The notes under the pieces: model-generated | The model's database searches: none | Told to the model about the DNA's origin: nothing | The model's input: only the letters and a program-made list of their open reading frames with translations | Assembly: GCA_963747735.1 (NCBI GenBank) | Contig: CAVVGE010000006.1 | Coordinates: forward strand, 310,001-374,000 | Length of the DNA: 64,000 bases | Reading direction: 5' to 3' | Source: AP-15 sp963747735 | GTDB taxonomy: Bacteria; Pseudomonadota; Alphaproteobacteria; ATCC43930; CGMCC-115725 | Position numbers and translations under genes: made by a program | Shown: one piece after another, positions 25,776 through 34,365 of the stretch | How positions within the stretch are numbered: the first letter of the stretch is position 1 | Layout of the letters: the number at the start of each line of letters is the position of its first letter

Positions 25776-26126
25776 CTATTCGCGGGCGGCCACGGCGGCG
25801 ATCTCGACCTTCCAGTGGGGTGCCGCGAGGCGGGCTTCGACACAGGCGCGAGCGGGCGTGTTGCCGGGCGACACCCAGGCGTCCCACACCGCGTTCATGG
25901 TGTCGTAATCGCGCATGTCGCAGAGCCAGATCGTCGCCGACAAAAGCCTTGAATTGTCGGTGCCGGCGGCGGCCAGCAATTCGTCGATCTTGCGCAACAC
26001 CTCCTGCGTCTGCTGGCGCACATCGGCGGCGGGCGTATCTCCGACCTGCCCGGCGAGGTAGACGGCCGGTCCAAAGGCCACCGCCTGGCTCATCCGCGCC
26101 CCGACCCTGTGCCGCTCGATCGTCAT
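25776..26126 (-). CDS. RidA/YjgF/YER057c/UK114 family protein
   Basis: A 116-residue trimeric-type enzyme. RidA members hydrolyse reactive enamine or imine intermediates made by PLP enzymes; related subgroups act in catabolic pathways. Seen here: AVAFGPAVYLAGQVGD, the helix QTQEVLRKIDELLAAAG, WLCDMRDYDTMNAVWDAW, and PARACVEARLAAPHWKVEI, where the first arginine matches the substrate-binding arginine of RidA (normally in P-x-R-x-x). It is convergent with the Lin0512 pair. Substrate not evident; subgroup assignment is uncertain. Confidence 0.85.
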   Translation of the reverse strand: MTIERHRVGARMSQAVAFGPAVYLAGQVGDTPAADVRQQTQEVLRKIDELLAAAGTDNSRLLSATIWLCDMRDYDTMNAVWDAWVSPGNTPARACVEARLAAPHWKVEIAAVAARE

Positions 26127-26310
26127 CGCCCCTCTCCCGCGCCGCGTTTCGACCCGCCGATGTGATCTTCCGCTACCGGCACGATGGCATCGCCGCCGCC
26201 GCCGCGCAATCCGGCGCCGGCTTCCGCGGCGCGCCGCCCGGCGGCTGACCGCTTTGCCGGCCGGGGGAGAGGAAGGTGAGGGGGCCGGCGTTGCAACGCA
26301 TGCCCCCCGC

Positions 26311-28677
26311 TCACGCGAGGAAGGTGATGTCGCCGGCGGTAAGGGTGGGGCGGTTGGTCAAGGTGGCGATCTCCAAAGGCGAGGCGCCGGCATTGCCGCG
26401 CGAGTCAAAGAACAGATCGCCGTTGGTCGTGTCGTAAGCAAAGCGTTGCGCCGCGGTGGTAAAGCTACCCTTGGCGTTGCTGGTAAACAGGGTCGCCGCG
26501 ACCGGCGCCGCGCCAAGGCCGAACCCCTTCTCGCTCAGCGCGAGCTTGTCCACGCCATGGGTGAAGTCGGCGATCGTGTTGGTATCGGGCGTCGCAGCCG
26601 AGCCGGCGACGGTCAATTCAAACACATCCTCGCCGGCGCCACCCTTGAGCATGGCGTTGCGCCCGGCGATCAGTGTATCGGCCCCGGCCCCGCCGTTGAG
26701 CACCGCCTTGTCCGCCGCCGACACCCCGGCTTCGCCGAGCGTGTTGCCGGCATTGCCGCCATCAACCGTGATCATGCCCCCGGTCACCCCAATAAAATTG
26801 CCGTCGGCCAGGGTCAGGCTGTTCGGGCCGCCATTGGCCAGCACATAGGTTTCGACGCCGCTGACCCCGCCGACCAAAAGTTTCCCCGCTGCGCTCGGGG
26901 CGAGCGTGTCGCTGCCGCTCCCGCCCTCGACCTTGGCGGTGGCCAGCGTCGTCGGCGACAGCTTGAAGATGTCGGCGCCCGCACCGCCACGAAGCACGAC
27001 ATGGTGCTTTGCCGCCAGATCGGCGGCGATCGTGTCGTCGCCGTTGCCGCCGTTGACCGTGATCACCCCGCCGGCGACCCCGGTAAAGCTCGCATCCGCC
27101 AGGGTCAGCGCATTCGGGCCTAGGTTCGTCAAGCTGATCGTCGGGAAGCCGCGCACTCCCGACAGGTCGAACGTCCCGGCGCCGGTGAAGGCCAGCACAT
27201 TGGAACCGTTGCCGGCGATCGTCTCGCCGCTCAGGCTCGTCAACCCGACATCGACCCGCCAATCGGCGCCGCTGTCGACGATGACTGCGCTGAAACCCAC
27301 GAATTGTGTGCCGAGGAGCAACGCTCCGGACGATTTCGCGGCTAATTCGAGCGTGCCGTTGTTGTTTCCCAGGACCAGGCCCGGCTTACCCGCCGCCCCG
27401 AGAAACTTTGCTCCCGCCTCGACAATCACCCGGCCGTACTCTACGTCAAGTCTGGCCGCCGTGCCGCCGGCGCCGCTGATCGTGCCGAAATTCTTCAATG
27501 TCGCATGTGCACCGTACATCACCACCCCGGTCCCGCCGCCTGCGATGGTGGCGTCCGCGGCGCCGGGGCCGCCATTGGTGACGAGGCCGCCGCCTCCTGA
27601 CCTAATTCCGTCGCCAGCGGCGGCGATCCTGCCCAGGTTCGTTACCGTCCCGACCCCGATGTCTACGCTGGTGCCGGTGCCGGAGATCACTGCGTCGGCC
27701 CCGTTCAGGACGCTGCCGCTTCCGAAAAAGACGCCGTCGTTTCCGTGGCCCGAAATCGTGCCGAAATTCCTGACGGTGCTGGCGCCGGTGGGTTCGAGGG
27801 CAACGCCCCTGCGCCCTGCGATCGTGCCGAAATTCGTCACAGCGGCGGTCGTCCCGCCAACAAACACTCCGTCGTCCGTTTTTGACGCGATAAGTGCGCT
27901 CCGCGTGCCGGCCGAGCCGTTGGTGACCGTGCCGCCAGACAACGAAACTCCGGTGATCGTGCCGAAATTTGTCAGCTTGGTTGGATTGCCGCCAAACGCC
28001 ACACGAACTCCGCCATAGCCTGAAATCAATGCGCTGATGTTGTGAATTCCGCCATTCGTCAGGGCGCCTCCGTCGTACAATGCCACGCCATTCTCAATCG
28101 TGCCGAAATTTGTCACCGTCCCGGTCGCGCCACGGCTGATGTTGATACCCCCGGAAATCAATGCTTTCGACGTGGCATTGGTGATAATGCCGCCGTCATA
28201 CAGAGCGATGCTGCCGGTGATCCTGCCGTGATTCGTCACGGTGCTCGGCGTGTCGCTGGCCTGGATGTCCGCAATGACGCCGAAATTCGTGACCCTGCCG
28301 GCTGCGCCGGAGATGTCAACGCGGGTGATCGACGCGCTCAGCGCATTGGTGACAGTGCCCCCGCGTTGCAATTCGATGCCGACAGCACCGGTGATCGCGC
28401 CGAAGTTCGTCACTGTGCCGGCGGCGGAGCGGATCTCGACGCCGGCGCTAGCGGAACTCCCGGAGATCGACGCGCTCTTCGTCCCGGTCCCGCCATTGAT
28501 GACGGTGCCGCCGGAGTTGAGAAGAATCCCGTATTCGAGTTTCAGCGGTTTCGTCCGGTCTGGGCGCACCGAGCTGAGGTTGACGATTTTCCAGGCCGTA
28601 CCGGAGGGGCCCACGACACCGTAGACCGGGGTGGTGATTGTGGTCGGGTTGTGCTTCAGGACATAAGAAGCTGACAC
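26311..28677 (-). CDS. large beta-helix repeat protein with RTX-like C-terminus, probably type I secreted
   Basis: A 788-residue extracellular protein. No N-terminal signal is present (MSASYVLKHNPTTITTPVYG). Residues about 60-440 hold repeated VTNFGTI / VTNGG modules of roughly 20-35 residues, expected to form a beta helix as in adhesins. From about 530, GGNGDDTIAADLA, GGAGADIFKLSPT, GGAGADTLIAG and GGAGEDVFELTV are calcium-binding RTX-like nonapeptide remnants. The C-terminal 100 residues (NTIADFTHGVDKLALSEKGF ... ATLTNRPTLTAGDITFLA) resemble the serralysin-type C-terminal domain that carries type I secretion signals. Start GTG with GGGAGG 5 bp before it. No type I exporter is in the window. 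A fragment of a second copy lies upstream. Confidence 0.75.
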   Translation of the reverse strand: MSASYVLKHNPTTITTPVYGVVGPSGTAWKIVNLSSVRPDRTKPLKLEYGILLNSGGTVINGGTGTKSASISGSSASAGVEIRSAAGTVTNFGAITGAVGIELQRGGTVTNALSASITRVDISGAAGRVTNFGVIADIQASDTPSTVTNHGRITGSIALYDGGIITNATSKALISGGINISRGATGTVTNFGTIENGVALYDGGALTNGGIHNISALISGYGGVRVAFGGNPTKLTNFGTITGVSLSGGTVTNGSAGTRSALIASKTDDGVFVGGTTAAVTNFGTIAGRRGVALEPTGASTVRNFGTISGHGNDGVFFGSGSVLNGADAVISGTGTSVDIGVGTVTNLGRIAAAGDGIRSGGGGLVTNGGPGAADATIAGGGTGVVMYGAHATLKNFGTISGAGGTAARLDVEYGRVIVEAGAKFLGAAGKPGLVLGNNNGTLELAAKSSGALLLGTQFVGFSAVIVDSGADWRVDVGLTSLSGETIAGNGSNVLAFTGAGTFDLSGVRGFPTISLTNLGPNALTLADASFTGVAGGVITVNGGNGDDTIAADLAAKHHVVLRGGAGADIFKLSPTTLATAKVEGGSGSDTLAPSAAGKLLVGGVSGVETYVLANGGPNSLTLADGNFIGVTGGMITVDGGNAGNTLGEAGVSAADKAVLNGGAGADTLIAGRNAMLKGGAGEDVFELTVAGSAATPDTNTIADFTHGVDKLALSEKGFGLGAAPVAATLFTSNAKGSFTTAAQRFAYDTTNGDLFFDSRGNAGASPLEIATLTNRPTLTAGDITFLA

Positions 28678-28936
28678 ATTCGCCTCCCGGACGAGCCGAC
28701 GACACGAAGCCCGCGTTAATATTCAGCAGCAAAAGATATCGCATATAAGGTTCTATAAGTAAAGAGACTCAGATATCTCGGTCACGCAAAGTCGTTAACC
28801 ATGACCCGGTGTCCTTCCGGTCAACAGCGCAGCAAGACGTTCCCGCCATGGCCCCGCCGCCGCATCGGCTCGCCGGCGGCGAGCCGCGGTTTTGGCGGCT
28901 GTCCTCGGCGCGAGGCCGAAGGGCGAGGCGGCCGGC

Positions 28937-29033
28937 TCACGCGACGAAAGTTATGTCGCACGCTGCGAGTGTCGGTTCGTGGGTCAAGGTGGCGATCAGC
29001 TCCTGCGACCTGTGGGCGTCGTAAAAGAGGCGT
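28937..29033 (-). pseudogene. C-terminal remnant of a second RTX-type protein
   Basis: About 32 codons encode RLFYDAHRSQELIATLTHEP followed by TLAACDITFVA and a stop. They match the last residues of the intact neighbour (DLFFDSRG..., EIATLTNRPTLTAGDITFLA). The match ends abruptly at the IS-like repeat GGGATTTCAGGG near 29035, so an insertion and later deletion probably removed the rest. Confidence 0.7.
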
Positions 29034-29390
29034 CCGTGGGGATTTCAGGGGGATTTCAGGGATTTCAGGGACAGTTTACTGGTGGAGTGCACCCTTCATG
29101 TGAGACACGCAAATCAGGGACAGGCGTTCGTACTCCTCGGGCGATAGGTAATCGAGCGCGGAGTGCAGTCGCTGGCGGTTGTAGACCGTCTCGATAAAGC
29201 TGCCGATGCGGGCGCGGGCCTCGGCGACGTCGCGATAGGCGGTGCCGTCGACTTCTTCCTGCTTCAGCGTCTTCATGAAGCTCTCGGCCTTGGCGTTGTC
29301 GTAGGGATTGCCGACCCGGCTCATGCTGGCCTGGATGTCGTGCGCCTTGAGGCTCGGTGGTGAGCGCCAGTATTCAGCCCAAGGGGGGGT
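29034..29390 (-). mobile_element. truncated IS3-family element
   Basis: The right part of an IS3-like element remains. Its outer end is marked by GATTTCAGGG-type short repeats running into TTTCAGGGACAGTTTACT, which looks like an IS3-type terminal inverted repeat; inside lies the 3' part of the transposase gene. The other end is missing: homology stops near 29385, only about 15-20 bp before the end of the tenA gene. Being incomplete it cannot move by itself. Confidence 0.75.
29076..29385 (-). pseudogene. IS3-family transposase, C-terminal fragment
   Basis: About 100 residues of the DDE integrase core of an IS3 (OrfB-type) transposase: SRVGNPYDNAKAESFMKTLK contains the final catalytic Glu, followed by the family's YNRQRLHSALDYLSPEEYE. 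The two aspartates and the N-terminal HTH are absent. The long frame that continues upstream is only an antisense shadow of tenA. Confidence 0.88.
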
Positions 29391-29404
29391 AGACGGCTGC
29401 AACG

Positions 29405-30076
29405 TTACCCGGCGGCCGGCCAGCCGCGTTTTTGGTAGGCGCCGTCCCAGAAGAGGTATTCGTATTGGGTGGCGCGGGTGAAGGCGGCGAGCATTTGGGC
29501 GCGGATGGCAGGGCCGGCGGCAGCGGCGGCGCGGTCGGCGGTGGCGACGACCCGTTGCACGGCCTCGCCGAAATGCGGGTCGGCGTAGGTGTCGATCCAG
29601 GCGCGGTAGGGGTTGTCGGCGCTGGCTTTGGCGGCAATGGCGCAGCCGACGTCCCAATAGATCCAGAAGCACGGCAACAGGGCCGCCACCAATACCTCCC
29701 ACGGCTCGTGATAGGCGGTGGCGAGGAGATAGCTGGTGTAGGCGAGGCAATCGGGGGCGGGCTCGGCGGTCGCGATTGTTGCGGGGTCGATGCCGAACCG
29801 CCGCAGATATTGCTCGTGCAGGGCGTGCTCGACCGCGACCGCGCCCAATGCCGATTGGGCAAAGGATTGCAATGTCCCGGTGTCGGGTGCTTTGGCAGCG
29901 GCGATCGCCAAGGCGCGCGAGAACTGGCCGAGGTAGAGCGCGTCCTGGACGATGTAATGCTGAAAGCGCGCGCGCGCCAAGGTGCCGGCGGCGAGCTCGG
30001 TGTTGAACGGCAAGGCATCGATCGCCGCGCGCAAGGCGGCGGTGCGGTCACGGGCTTTGGTGGAGAACGAGGTCAT
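29405..30076 (-). CDS. tenA: TenA family protein (aminopyrimidine aminohydrolase / thiaminase II type)
   Basis: A 223-residue helical protein. TenA enzymes hydrolyse aminopyrimidines to salvage degraded thiamine. Recognisable segments are ARARFQHYIVQDALYLGQFS, ALHEQYLRRFGI, YTSYLLATAYHEPWEVLVAA and LLPCFWIYWDVG, in which the cysteine is the catalytic residue of the family. AYQKRGWPAAG ends the protein. An IS3 scar follows within about 20 bp, so anything originally downstream has been lost. The 3' end of the gene looks intact. Confidence 0.88.
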   Translation of the reverse strand: MTSFSTKARDRTAALRAAIDALPFNTELAAGTLARARFQHYIVQDALYLGQFSRALAIAAAKAPDTGTLQSFAQSALGAVAVEHALHEQYLRRFGIDPATIATAEPAPDCLAYTSYLLATAYHEPWEVLVAALLPCFWIYWDVGCAIAAKASADNPYRAWIDTYADPHFGEAVQRVVATADRAAAAAGPAIRAQMLAAFTRATQYEYLFWDGAYQKRGWPAAG

Positions 30077-30125
30077 GGATGGTCGATCCCGTTATGCCGG
30101 CCCTGAGGGTCGCCCCTCACCTCGG

Positions 30126-30151
30126 CCCTCTCCCCGCAAGCGGGGCGAGGG
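30126..30151. terminator. GC-rich hairpin between tenA and nrdJ
   Basis: CCCTC-T-CCCCGC-AA-GCGGGG-C-GAGGG folds into an 11-bp stem with one mismatch and a tiny loop. It lies just beyond the nrdJ stop and before tenA, both on the minus strand. No T-run follows, so it may be a terminator, a mRNA 3'-end stabiliser, or one copy of the dispersed palindromes common in GC-rich alphaproteobacteria. Confidence 0.45.
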
Positions 30152-30159
30152 AGTGGGCG

Positions 30160-32550
30160 CTAGCCGCATCTCGAATAGTCGCAGCTGGTGCATTGGTCGC
30201 AGCCTTCGATGCGGATCAGCGCGGCCTCGCCGCATTTCGGGCATTGCGCCAGGCGCGGGGTCGAGGCGCGCGGGTCGGGGAGGGCGGCGCCGCCGCTGGC
30301 CGCCTGCTGCTCGACCAGGGCCGGGCGGCGATTGCGCGCCGGCGGCGGCAGAAAGCCGATCGCAATCATGTGGCGCTCGATCACGTCGCCGATCGCCGCC
30401 AGCAGCGAGGGCACGTAGCGCCCGTCCATCCAGGCGCCGCCGCGCGGGTCGAACACCGCCTTCATCTCCTCGACGACAAACGACACGTCGCCGCCGCGGC
30501 GGAAGACCGCGCTGATCATCCGCGTCAAGGCCACCGTCCAGGCGTAATGCTCCATGTTTTTCGAGTTGATGAACACCTCGAACGGGCGGCGGCGGCCGTC
30601 CTGCACGATGTCGTTCAAGGTGATGTAAAGCGCGTGCTCGCTGTCGGGCCAGCGCAATTTGTAGGTCTGGCCGGGCAATGCCTCGGGCCGGGAGAGCGGC
30701 TGGGTCATATAGACCACACCGCCGGCCTCGAAGATGTCGGCGGGTTTGGGCGAGGCGGCCGGCACCGGCGGCGGCAGCGGCAATTCGGGCTCGCGCGACG
30801 CGTCGGCGCGGGCGGCCCTTTCGGGGCGGACAGCGAGCACCGCGCCCGTCACCTCGTTCGGCCGGTAGGTCGTGCAGCCTTTGCAGCCGAGCGCGTAGGC
30901 TTGCAGATAGACCTCCTTGAAGCGGTCGAACGCGATTTCGGCCGGAACGTTGATGGTTTTCGAGATCGAGCTGTCGATGTGCTTTTGCACCGCGGCCTGC
31001 ATGACGACGTGGTCCTCGGGCGTCAGCACCTGGGCGTCGACGAAGTAGTCGGGCAGGGGCGCTGCCTCGCCCTTGAGCCGGCGGTAGAGGCGATAGGCAT
31101 AGTCGCTGACCTCCGCTTCGCGCCGGGTGCCGTCGGGGGCGAGCACGTGGCGGGTGTGGCGAAAGCTGAAGACCGGCTCGATCCCGGAGGAGACATTGTC
31201 GGCAAAGAGCGAGATCGTGCCGGTCGGCGCTACCGAGGTCAGCAGCGCATTGCGCACGCCGTTGCGGGCGATCGCATCGCGCAGCTCGGGGCCGAGACCG
31301 GAGATCGTTTCGCCCGCCAGATAGCGCTCGCGGTCATAGAGCGGGAAGGCGCCTTTTTCGGCGGCCAATGCGGCCGAGGCGAGATAGGCCTCGCGCTCGA
31401 TCAGCCCGAGCCATTCCTCGGCCGCCGCCACCGCCGCCGCCGAGCCGTAGCGCAGCCCGCACAGGATCAGCGCGTCGGCGAGCCCGGTGACGCCGAGCCC
31501 GATGCGGCGCTTTTGCCCCGCCTCGTCCTTCTGCTGCGGCAGCGGGAATTGCGAGATGTCGACGACATTGTCCATCATCCGCACGCAATCGGGCACCAGC
31601 GCCCTGAGCCGGCCGAGATCGAGCCGCGCCCCCCCATTGGCGCCATCGGGGGGCGTGAACGGCCGCTCGACCAGGCGCGCCAGGTTGATCGAGCCGAGAA
31701 GGCACGCGCCATAAGGCGGCAACGGCTGCTCGCCGCAAGGGTTGGTGGCGGTAATCGTCTCGCAATACCATAAGTTGTTGCGGCGGTTGATGCGGTCGAT
31801 AAAGATCACGCCGGGCTCGGCATAGGCATAGGTCGCCCGCATGATCTTGTCCCAGAGCTCGCGCGCCGGCAGCACCTTGGCGACGGTGCCGGCAAAAGCG
31901 AGCTGCCACGGCGCGTTTTCTTCGACCGCCTGCATAAAGGCGTCGGTCACCAGCACCGAGAGGTTGAACATCCGCAGCCGCCCGGGCTCGCGCTTGGCTT
32001 CGACAAAAGCCTCGATGTCGGGATGGTCGCAGCGCAAGGTCGCCATCATCGCGCCGCGGCGATAGCCGGCGCTCATGATGGTGCGGCACATTGCGTCCCA
32101 CACGTCCATGAACGAGAGCGGCCCCGAGGCGTCGGCGCCGACCCCTTTGACCGGCGCGCCGCGCGGGCGCAGGGTCGAGAAATCGTAGCCGATGCCGCCC
32201 CCTTGCTGCATCGTCAGCGCGGCCTCGCGCAGATGGGCGAAGATGCCGCCCATATCGTCGGGGATCGCGCCCATCACAAAACAGTTGAACAACGTCACCG
32301 AGCGGCTGCTGCCGGCGCCGGCGATGACGCGGCCCGCGGGCAGAAACTTGAAATCGGCCATCGCGTCGTAAAAGCGCCCGGCCCAGACCGCCGGATCGCG
32401 CTCGGGGGCGGCAAGCGCGTTCGCCACGCGGCGCCAGGTGTCCTCGATCGTCTTGTCGAGCGGCTCGCCCGGCATGTCGCCTTGGGGCGGCGCCTTCAGG
32501 CGATACTTCATGTCCCAGATTTGCTGCGAGATCGCGCCGACGGTGGCCAT
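30160..32550 (-). CDS. nrdJ: adenosylcobalamin-dependent (class II) ribonucleotide reductase
   Basis: Oxygen-independent reduction of ribonucleotides to deoxyribonucleotides using adenosylcobalamin to start the radical. The 796-residue protein has the catalytic core: FLPAGRVIAGAG, GGIGYDFSTLRPRGAPV, NPCGEQPLPPYGACLLGSIN with the active-site Cys, Asn and Glu region, and ASVAPTGTISLFADN-like SVAPTGTISLFADNVSSGIE. The C-terminus carries a zinc-ribbon/redox Cys set, CPKCGEAALIRIEGCDQCTS...CDYSRCG. No N-terminal ATP cone is seen. AAGGAGGAAA precedes the chosen ATG. No cobalamin riboswitch was recognised upstream. Confidence 0.95.
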   Translation of the reverse strand: MATVGAISQQIWDMKYRLKAPPQGDMPGEPLDKTIEDTWRRVANALAAPERDPAVWAGRFYDAMADFKFLPAGRVIAGAGSSRSVTLFNCFVMGAIPDDMGGIFAHLREAALTMQQGGGIGYDFSTLRPRGAPVKGVGADASGPLSFMDVWDAMCRTIMSAGYRRGAMMATLRCDHPDIEAFVEAKREPGRLRMFNLSVLVTDAFMQAVEENAPWQLAFAGTVAKVLPARELWDKIMRATYAYAEPGVIFIDRINRRNNLWYCETITATNPCGEQPLPPYGACLLGSINLARLVERPFTPPDGANGGARLDLGRLRALVPDCVRMMDNVVDISQFPLPQQKDEAGQKRRIGLGVTGLADALILCGLRYGSAAAVAAAEEWLGLIEREAYLASAALAAEKGAFPLYDRERYLAGETISGLGPELRDAIARNGVRNALLTSVAPTGTISLFADNVSSGIEPVFSFRHTRHVLAPDGTRREAEVSDYAYRLYRRLKGEAAPLPDYFVDAQVLTPEDHVVMQAAVQKHIDSSISKTINVPAEIAFDRFKEVYLQAYALGCKGCTTYRPNEVTGAVLAVRPERAARADASREPELPLPPPVPAASPKPADIFEAGGVVYMTQPLSRPEALPGQTYKLRWPDSEHALYITLNDIVQDGRRRPFEVFINSKNMEHYAWTVALTRMISAVFRRGGDVSFVVEEMKAVFDPRGGAWMDGRYVPSLLAAIGDVIERHMIAIGFLPPPARNRRPALVEQQAASGGAALPDPRASTPRLAQCPKCGEAALIRIEGCDQCTSCDYSRCG

Positions 32551-32599
32551 GACCGGGATTTCCTCCTTGGCCGAGGAATGTAGCGCAGCCGGAGCGGCG

Positions 32600-32770
32600 C
32601 GCAAAGCGGTAGAAACAAAGCCGGAACAATGGGAGAGTGCGCGCCGGCTCGAACGCGACGTCCCCGGACTGATGAGCCGCCTGCCGCCGTCTTGCCCCTA
32701 CACGCTCGACCAGATCGTCAGCGGCGGCGAGGAGGACTGGTTCCCGCCGTCCCGTACCCCCGCGCCGTAG
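32600..32770 (+). pseudogene. C-terminal remnant resembling DUF29
   Basis: Between the start of nrdJ and the end of plsC the plus strand is open without a start codon and ends with MSRLPPSCPYTLDQIVSGGE and DWFPP before a TAG. DUF29 proteins usually end with a P-x-x-C-P-[YW]-T-x-x-Q-I/V...D-x-[FW]-x-P pattern, which this follows. Only about 55 codons are present and they overlap the last 53 bp of the opposite-strand plsC. I read it as a decayed fragment. Confidence 0.42.
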
Positions 32771-33512
32771 CCGCATCCTGTGGCGAACGGCGCTGCGGTG
32801 CCGCGGCTTCTCGCTCCAGCGCGGCGGTTGCCGTCTCGATACGGCGTTCGAGCTCGGACATCAGCTGGCGGCGCGGCAGGCCCGGCGGGATCGGGTCGAG
32901 GAATTCGAGGGTGATCCGGCCCGGCCGCTTGAAAAAGCTCCGCCGGCCCCAGAAGAGGCCGGAATTGACCGCAGCCGGGACGAGCGGCAAGGCCAGCGCC
33001 CGGTAGAGCGCGAACGCGCCGGGTTGATAGGGCGAGGCGGCGCCGGGAGCGGTGCGGGTCCCTTGCGGAAAGATCACGATCGGCCGTCCTTCCGCCGCGA
33101 CTGGCCGGGCGGCGGCGACCATCTGGCGCAAGGCGCCGGCGCCGGCCTTGCGGTCGATGCCGATCGAGCCGGCGCGCGCCGCGTACCAGCCGTAATAGGG
33201 GAGCCACAGCAATTCGCGCTTGACCACCACCGCCGGGTCGCCGAGCACGACCGGCAGGATCAGCGCGTCCCAGGCCGATTGGTGCTTCATCGCGACGATG
33301 CAGCCGCCGGCCGGCACCCGGTCGAGCCCGCGGATTTGATGGTCGAGCCCGACGACCAGGCGAAGCAGCGCCAGCGCGCTCCGCGCCCACAGCCGCCCGA
33401 AGCCCATCGCCACCCGGCGCGGCGCCAGCAGCAGCGGCAGCGCCAAGGTGCCGATCACCAGGGTCCATAAGACAAAGACGAGGTTGAAGGCGAGGGCTCG
33501 CACCCGGCTCAT
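32718..33512 (-). CDS. plsC: 1-acyl-sn-glycerol-3-phosphate acyltransferase
   Basis: Adds the second acyl chain to lysophosphatidate at the inner membrane, producing phosphatidate. The 264-residue protein has an N-terminal hydrophobic helix (LVFVLWTLVIGTLALPLLLA), then the acyltransferase motifs: HQSAWDA (the catalytic HxxxxD), GSIGIDRKAG, and VIFPQGTRTAPG, where Gln replaces the more usual Glu of FPEGTR. The C-terminal 30 residues are Ala/Arg-rich and overlap the DUF29-like remnant, so the end may have been altered. It overlaps the upstream YdcF-like gene by 4 bp. Confidence 0.9.
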   Translation of the reverse strand: MSRVRALAFNLVFVLWTLVIGTLALPLLLAPRRVAMGFGRLWARSALALLRLVVGLDHQIRGLDRVPAGGCIVAMKHQSAWDALILPVVLGDPAVVVKRELLWLPYYGWYAARAGSIGIDRKAGAGALRQMVAAARPVAAEGRPIVIFPQGTRTAPGAASPYQPGAFALYRALALPLVPAAVNSGLFWGRRSFFKRPGRITLEFLDPIPPGLPRRQLMSELERRIETATAALEREAAAPQRRSPQDAATARGYGTAGTSPPRRR

Positions 33513-34168
33513 CGGCGACTCTCGGCTTCGACCGGCTCCGGCTCGCCCGGCCGGTCGCGCTCGACCAGCGGACGAAACAGGGCTGCCAGGTATTTGTCGT
33601 ATTCATTGACGAGGAGGGCGGCGGTGCCGCTCCAGGCCCACCATTGCCGCTCCTTGACCCGGTCGGGAAAGACCGGATGCGGGATGATTGCGAGGCCGGG
33701 CATCGCGCGCTCGAATTCGAGGCGGCTGCGCGGCATGTGATACCATGAGGTGACGAGCCGCAGGCTGCGATAGCCGCGATGCTGCATCCATCTCGCCGTT
33801 TCGCGCGCGTTCCCCAGGGTGTTGCCGGCGTCATGACCGAGCGCGATGCAGCAGGCCGCCCAGTCGGGCACGGCACCGACGATTCGCCGGAGCTCTGCCA
33901 GATCGACGCGGCGATCGACCCCGGAAATGAACAGCGCCTTGCCCTTGCCCTCGCGCAGCAGGTCGATGCCGCTCTCGACCCGCAGGCTGCCGCCGGTCAA
34001 GACCACGATGGCGTCGCTCGGCGCCGTGCGATCGTCGGCAGAATAAGGGGTTGCGAACCAGACGAGACCGCCCGCCCACACTGCCGCGGCGGCGGCGATC
34101 ACGAGGGCCGCACGCCATAACGCGCGTCCGGGATGCATCATCGCTCGCGACCGGCCGGATTTTGCCAT
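33509..34168 (-). CDS. YdcF-like (DUF218) membrane-anchored protein
   Basis: A 219-residue protein of the SanA/YdcF group. After a basic start, ALWRAALVIAAAAAVWAGGL forms one membrane anchor. The DUF218 domain follows: PSDAIVVLTGGSLRVESGID, KALFISGVDR, a cysteine-bearing ALGHDAGNTLGNARETARWM, and RLVTSWYHMPRSRLEFE. Family members act in envelope biogenesis, but the enzymatic role is unclear. The start is uncertain: MAKSGR here, or an ATG 8 codons later; the longer frame is repetitive arginine-rich DNA. It overlaps plsC (ATGA), so the two form an envelope operon. Confidence 0.75.
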   Translation of the reverse strand: MAKSGRSRAMMHPGRALWRAALVIAAAAAVWAGGLVWFATPYSADDRTAPSDAIVVLTGGSLRVESGIDLLREGKGKALFISGVDRRVDLAELRRIVGAVPDWAACCIALGHDAGNTLGNARETARWMQHRGYRSLRLVTSWYHMPRSRLEFERAMPGLAIIPHPVFPDRVKERQWWAWSGTAALLVNEYDKYLAALFRPLVERDRPGEPEPVEAESRR

Positions 34169-34273
34169 CCCAAGGGAGTCGTCGCGGGAAGTCTGGCACA
34201 GGGCCGCCGCTCGGTCCAGCAGCCGCACCGGCACAACACGTCCCGGCGTCGCGGTCGGCCATTCGCAGGACGA

Positions 34274-34309
34274 CCGACCGCTGGGCCGACCGCTGGGCCG
34301 ACCGCTCGT
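34274..34309. repeat. 12-bp tandem repeat, about 3 copies
   Basis: CCGACCGCTGGG occurs at 34274 and 34286, followed by a diverged third copy from 34298. It lies in the region between the divergent YdcF-like gene and rimP. If translated it would be in frame (unit divisible by three), but no good gene covers it. Confidence 0.8.
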
Positions 34310-34365
34310 CCGACCCTGGCGCTGCTCGCCCGCAATCTGCGCGGCCGACAGGTGGCGCGACACTC

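Noticed and set aside
26123..26314. 63-codon minus-strand frame between RidA and the repeat protein
   Set aside because: Arg/Gly-rich with no ribosome site; typical of random open frames in GC-rich DNA.
28937..29075. Short GGGATTTCAGGG repeats as a CRISPR or satellite array
   Set aside because: Only three adjoining short copies without spacers, at the edge of the IS3 fragment.
29374..30051. 225-codon minus-strand frame overlapping tenA
   Set aside because: Pro/Ser/Arg-rich out-of-frame shadow; tenA in the other frame has the catalytic Cys and conserved helices.
32551..32720. Cobalamin riboswitch upstream of nrdJ
   Set aside because: No B12-box-like or conserved stem pattern was recognised, and the leader space is short; a covariance-model search would settle it.
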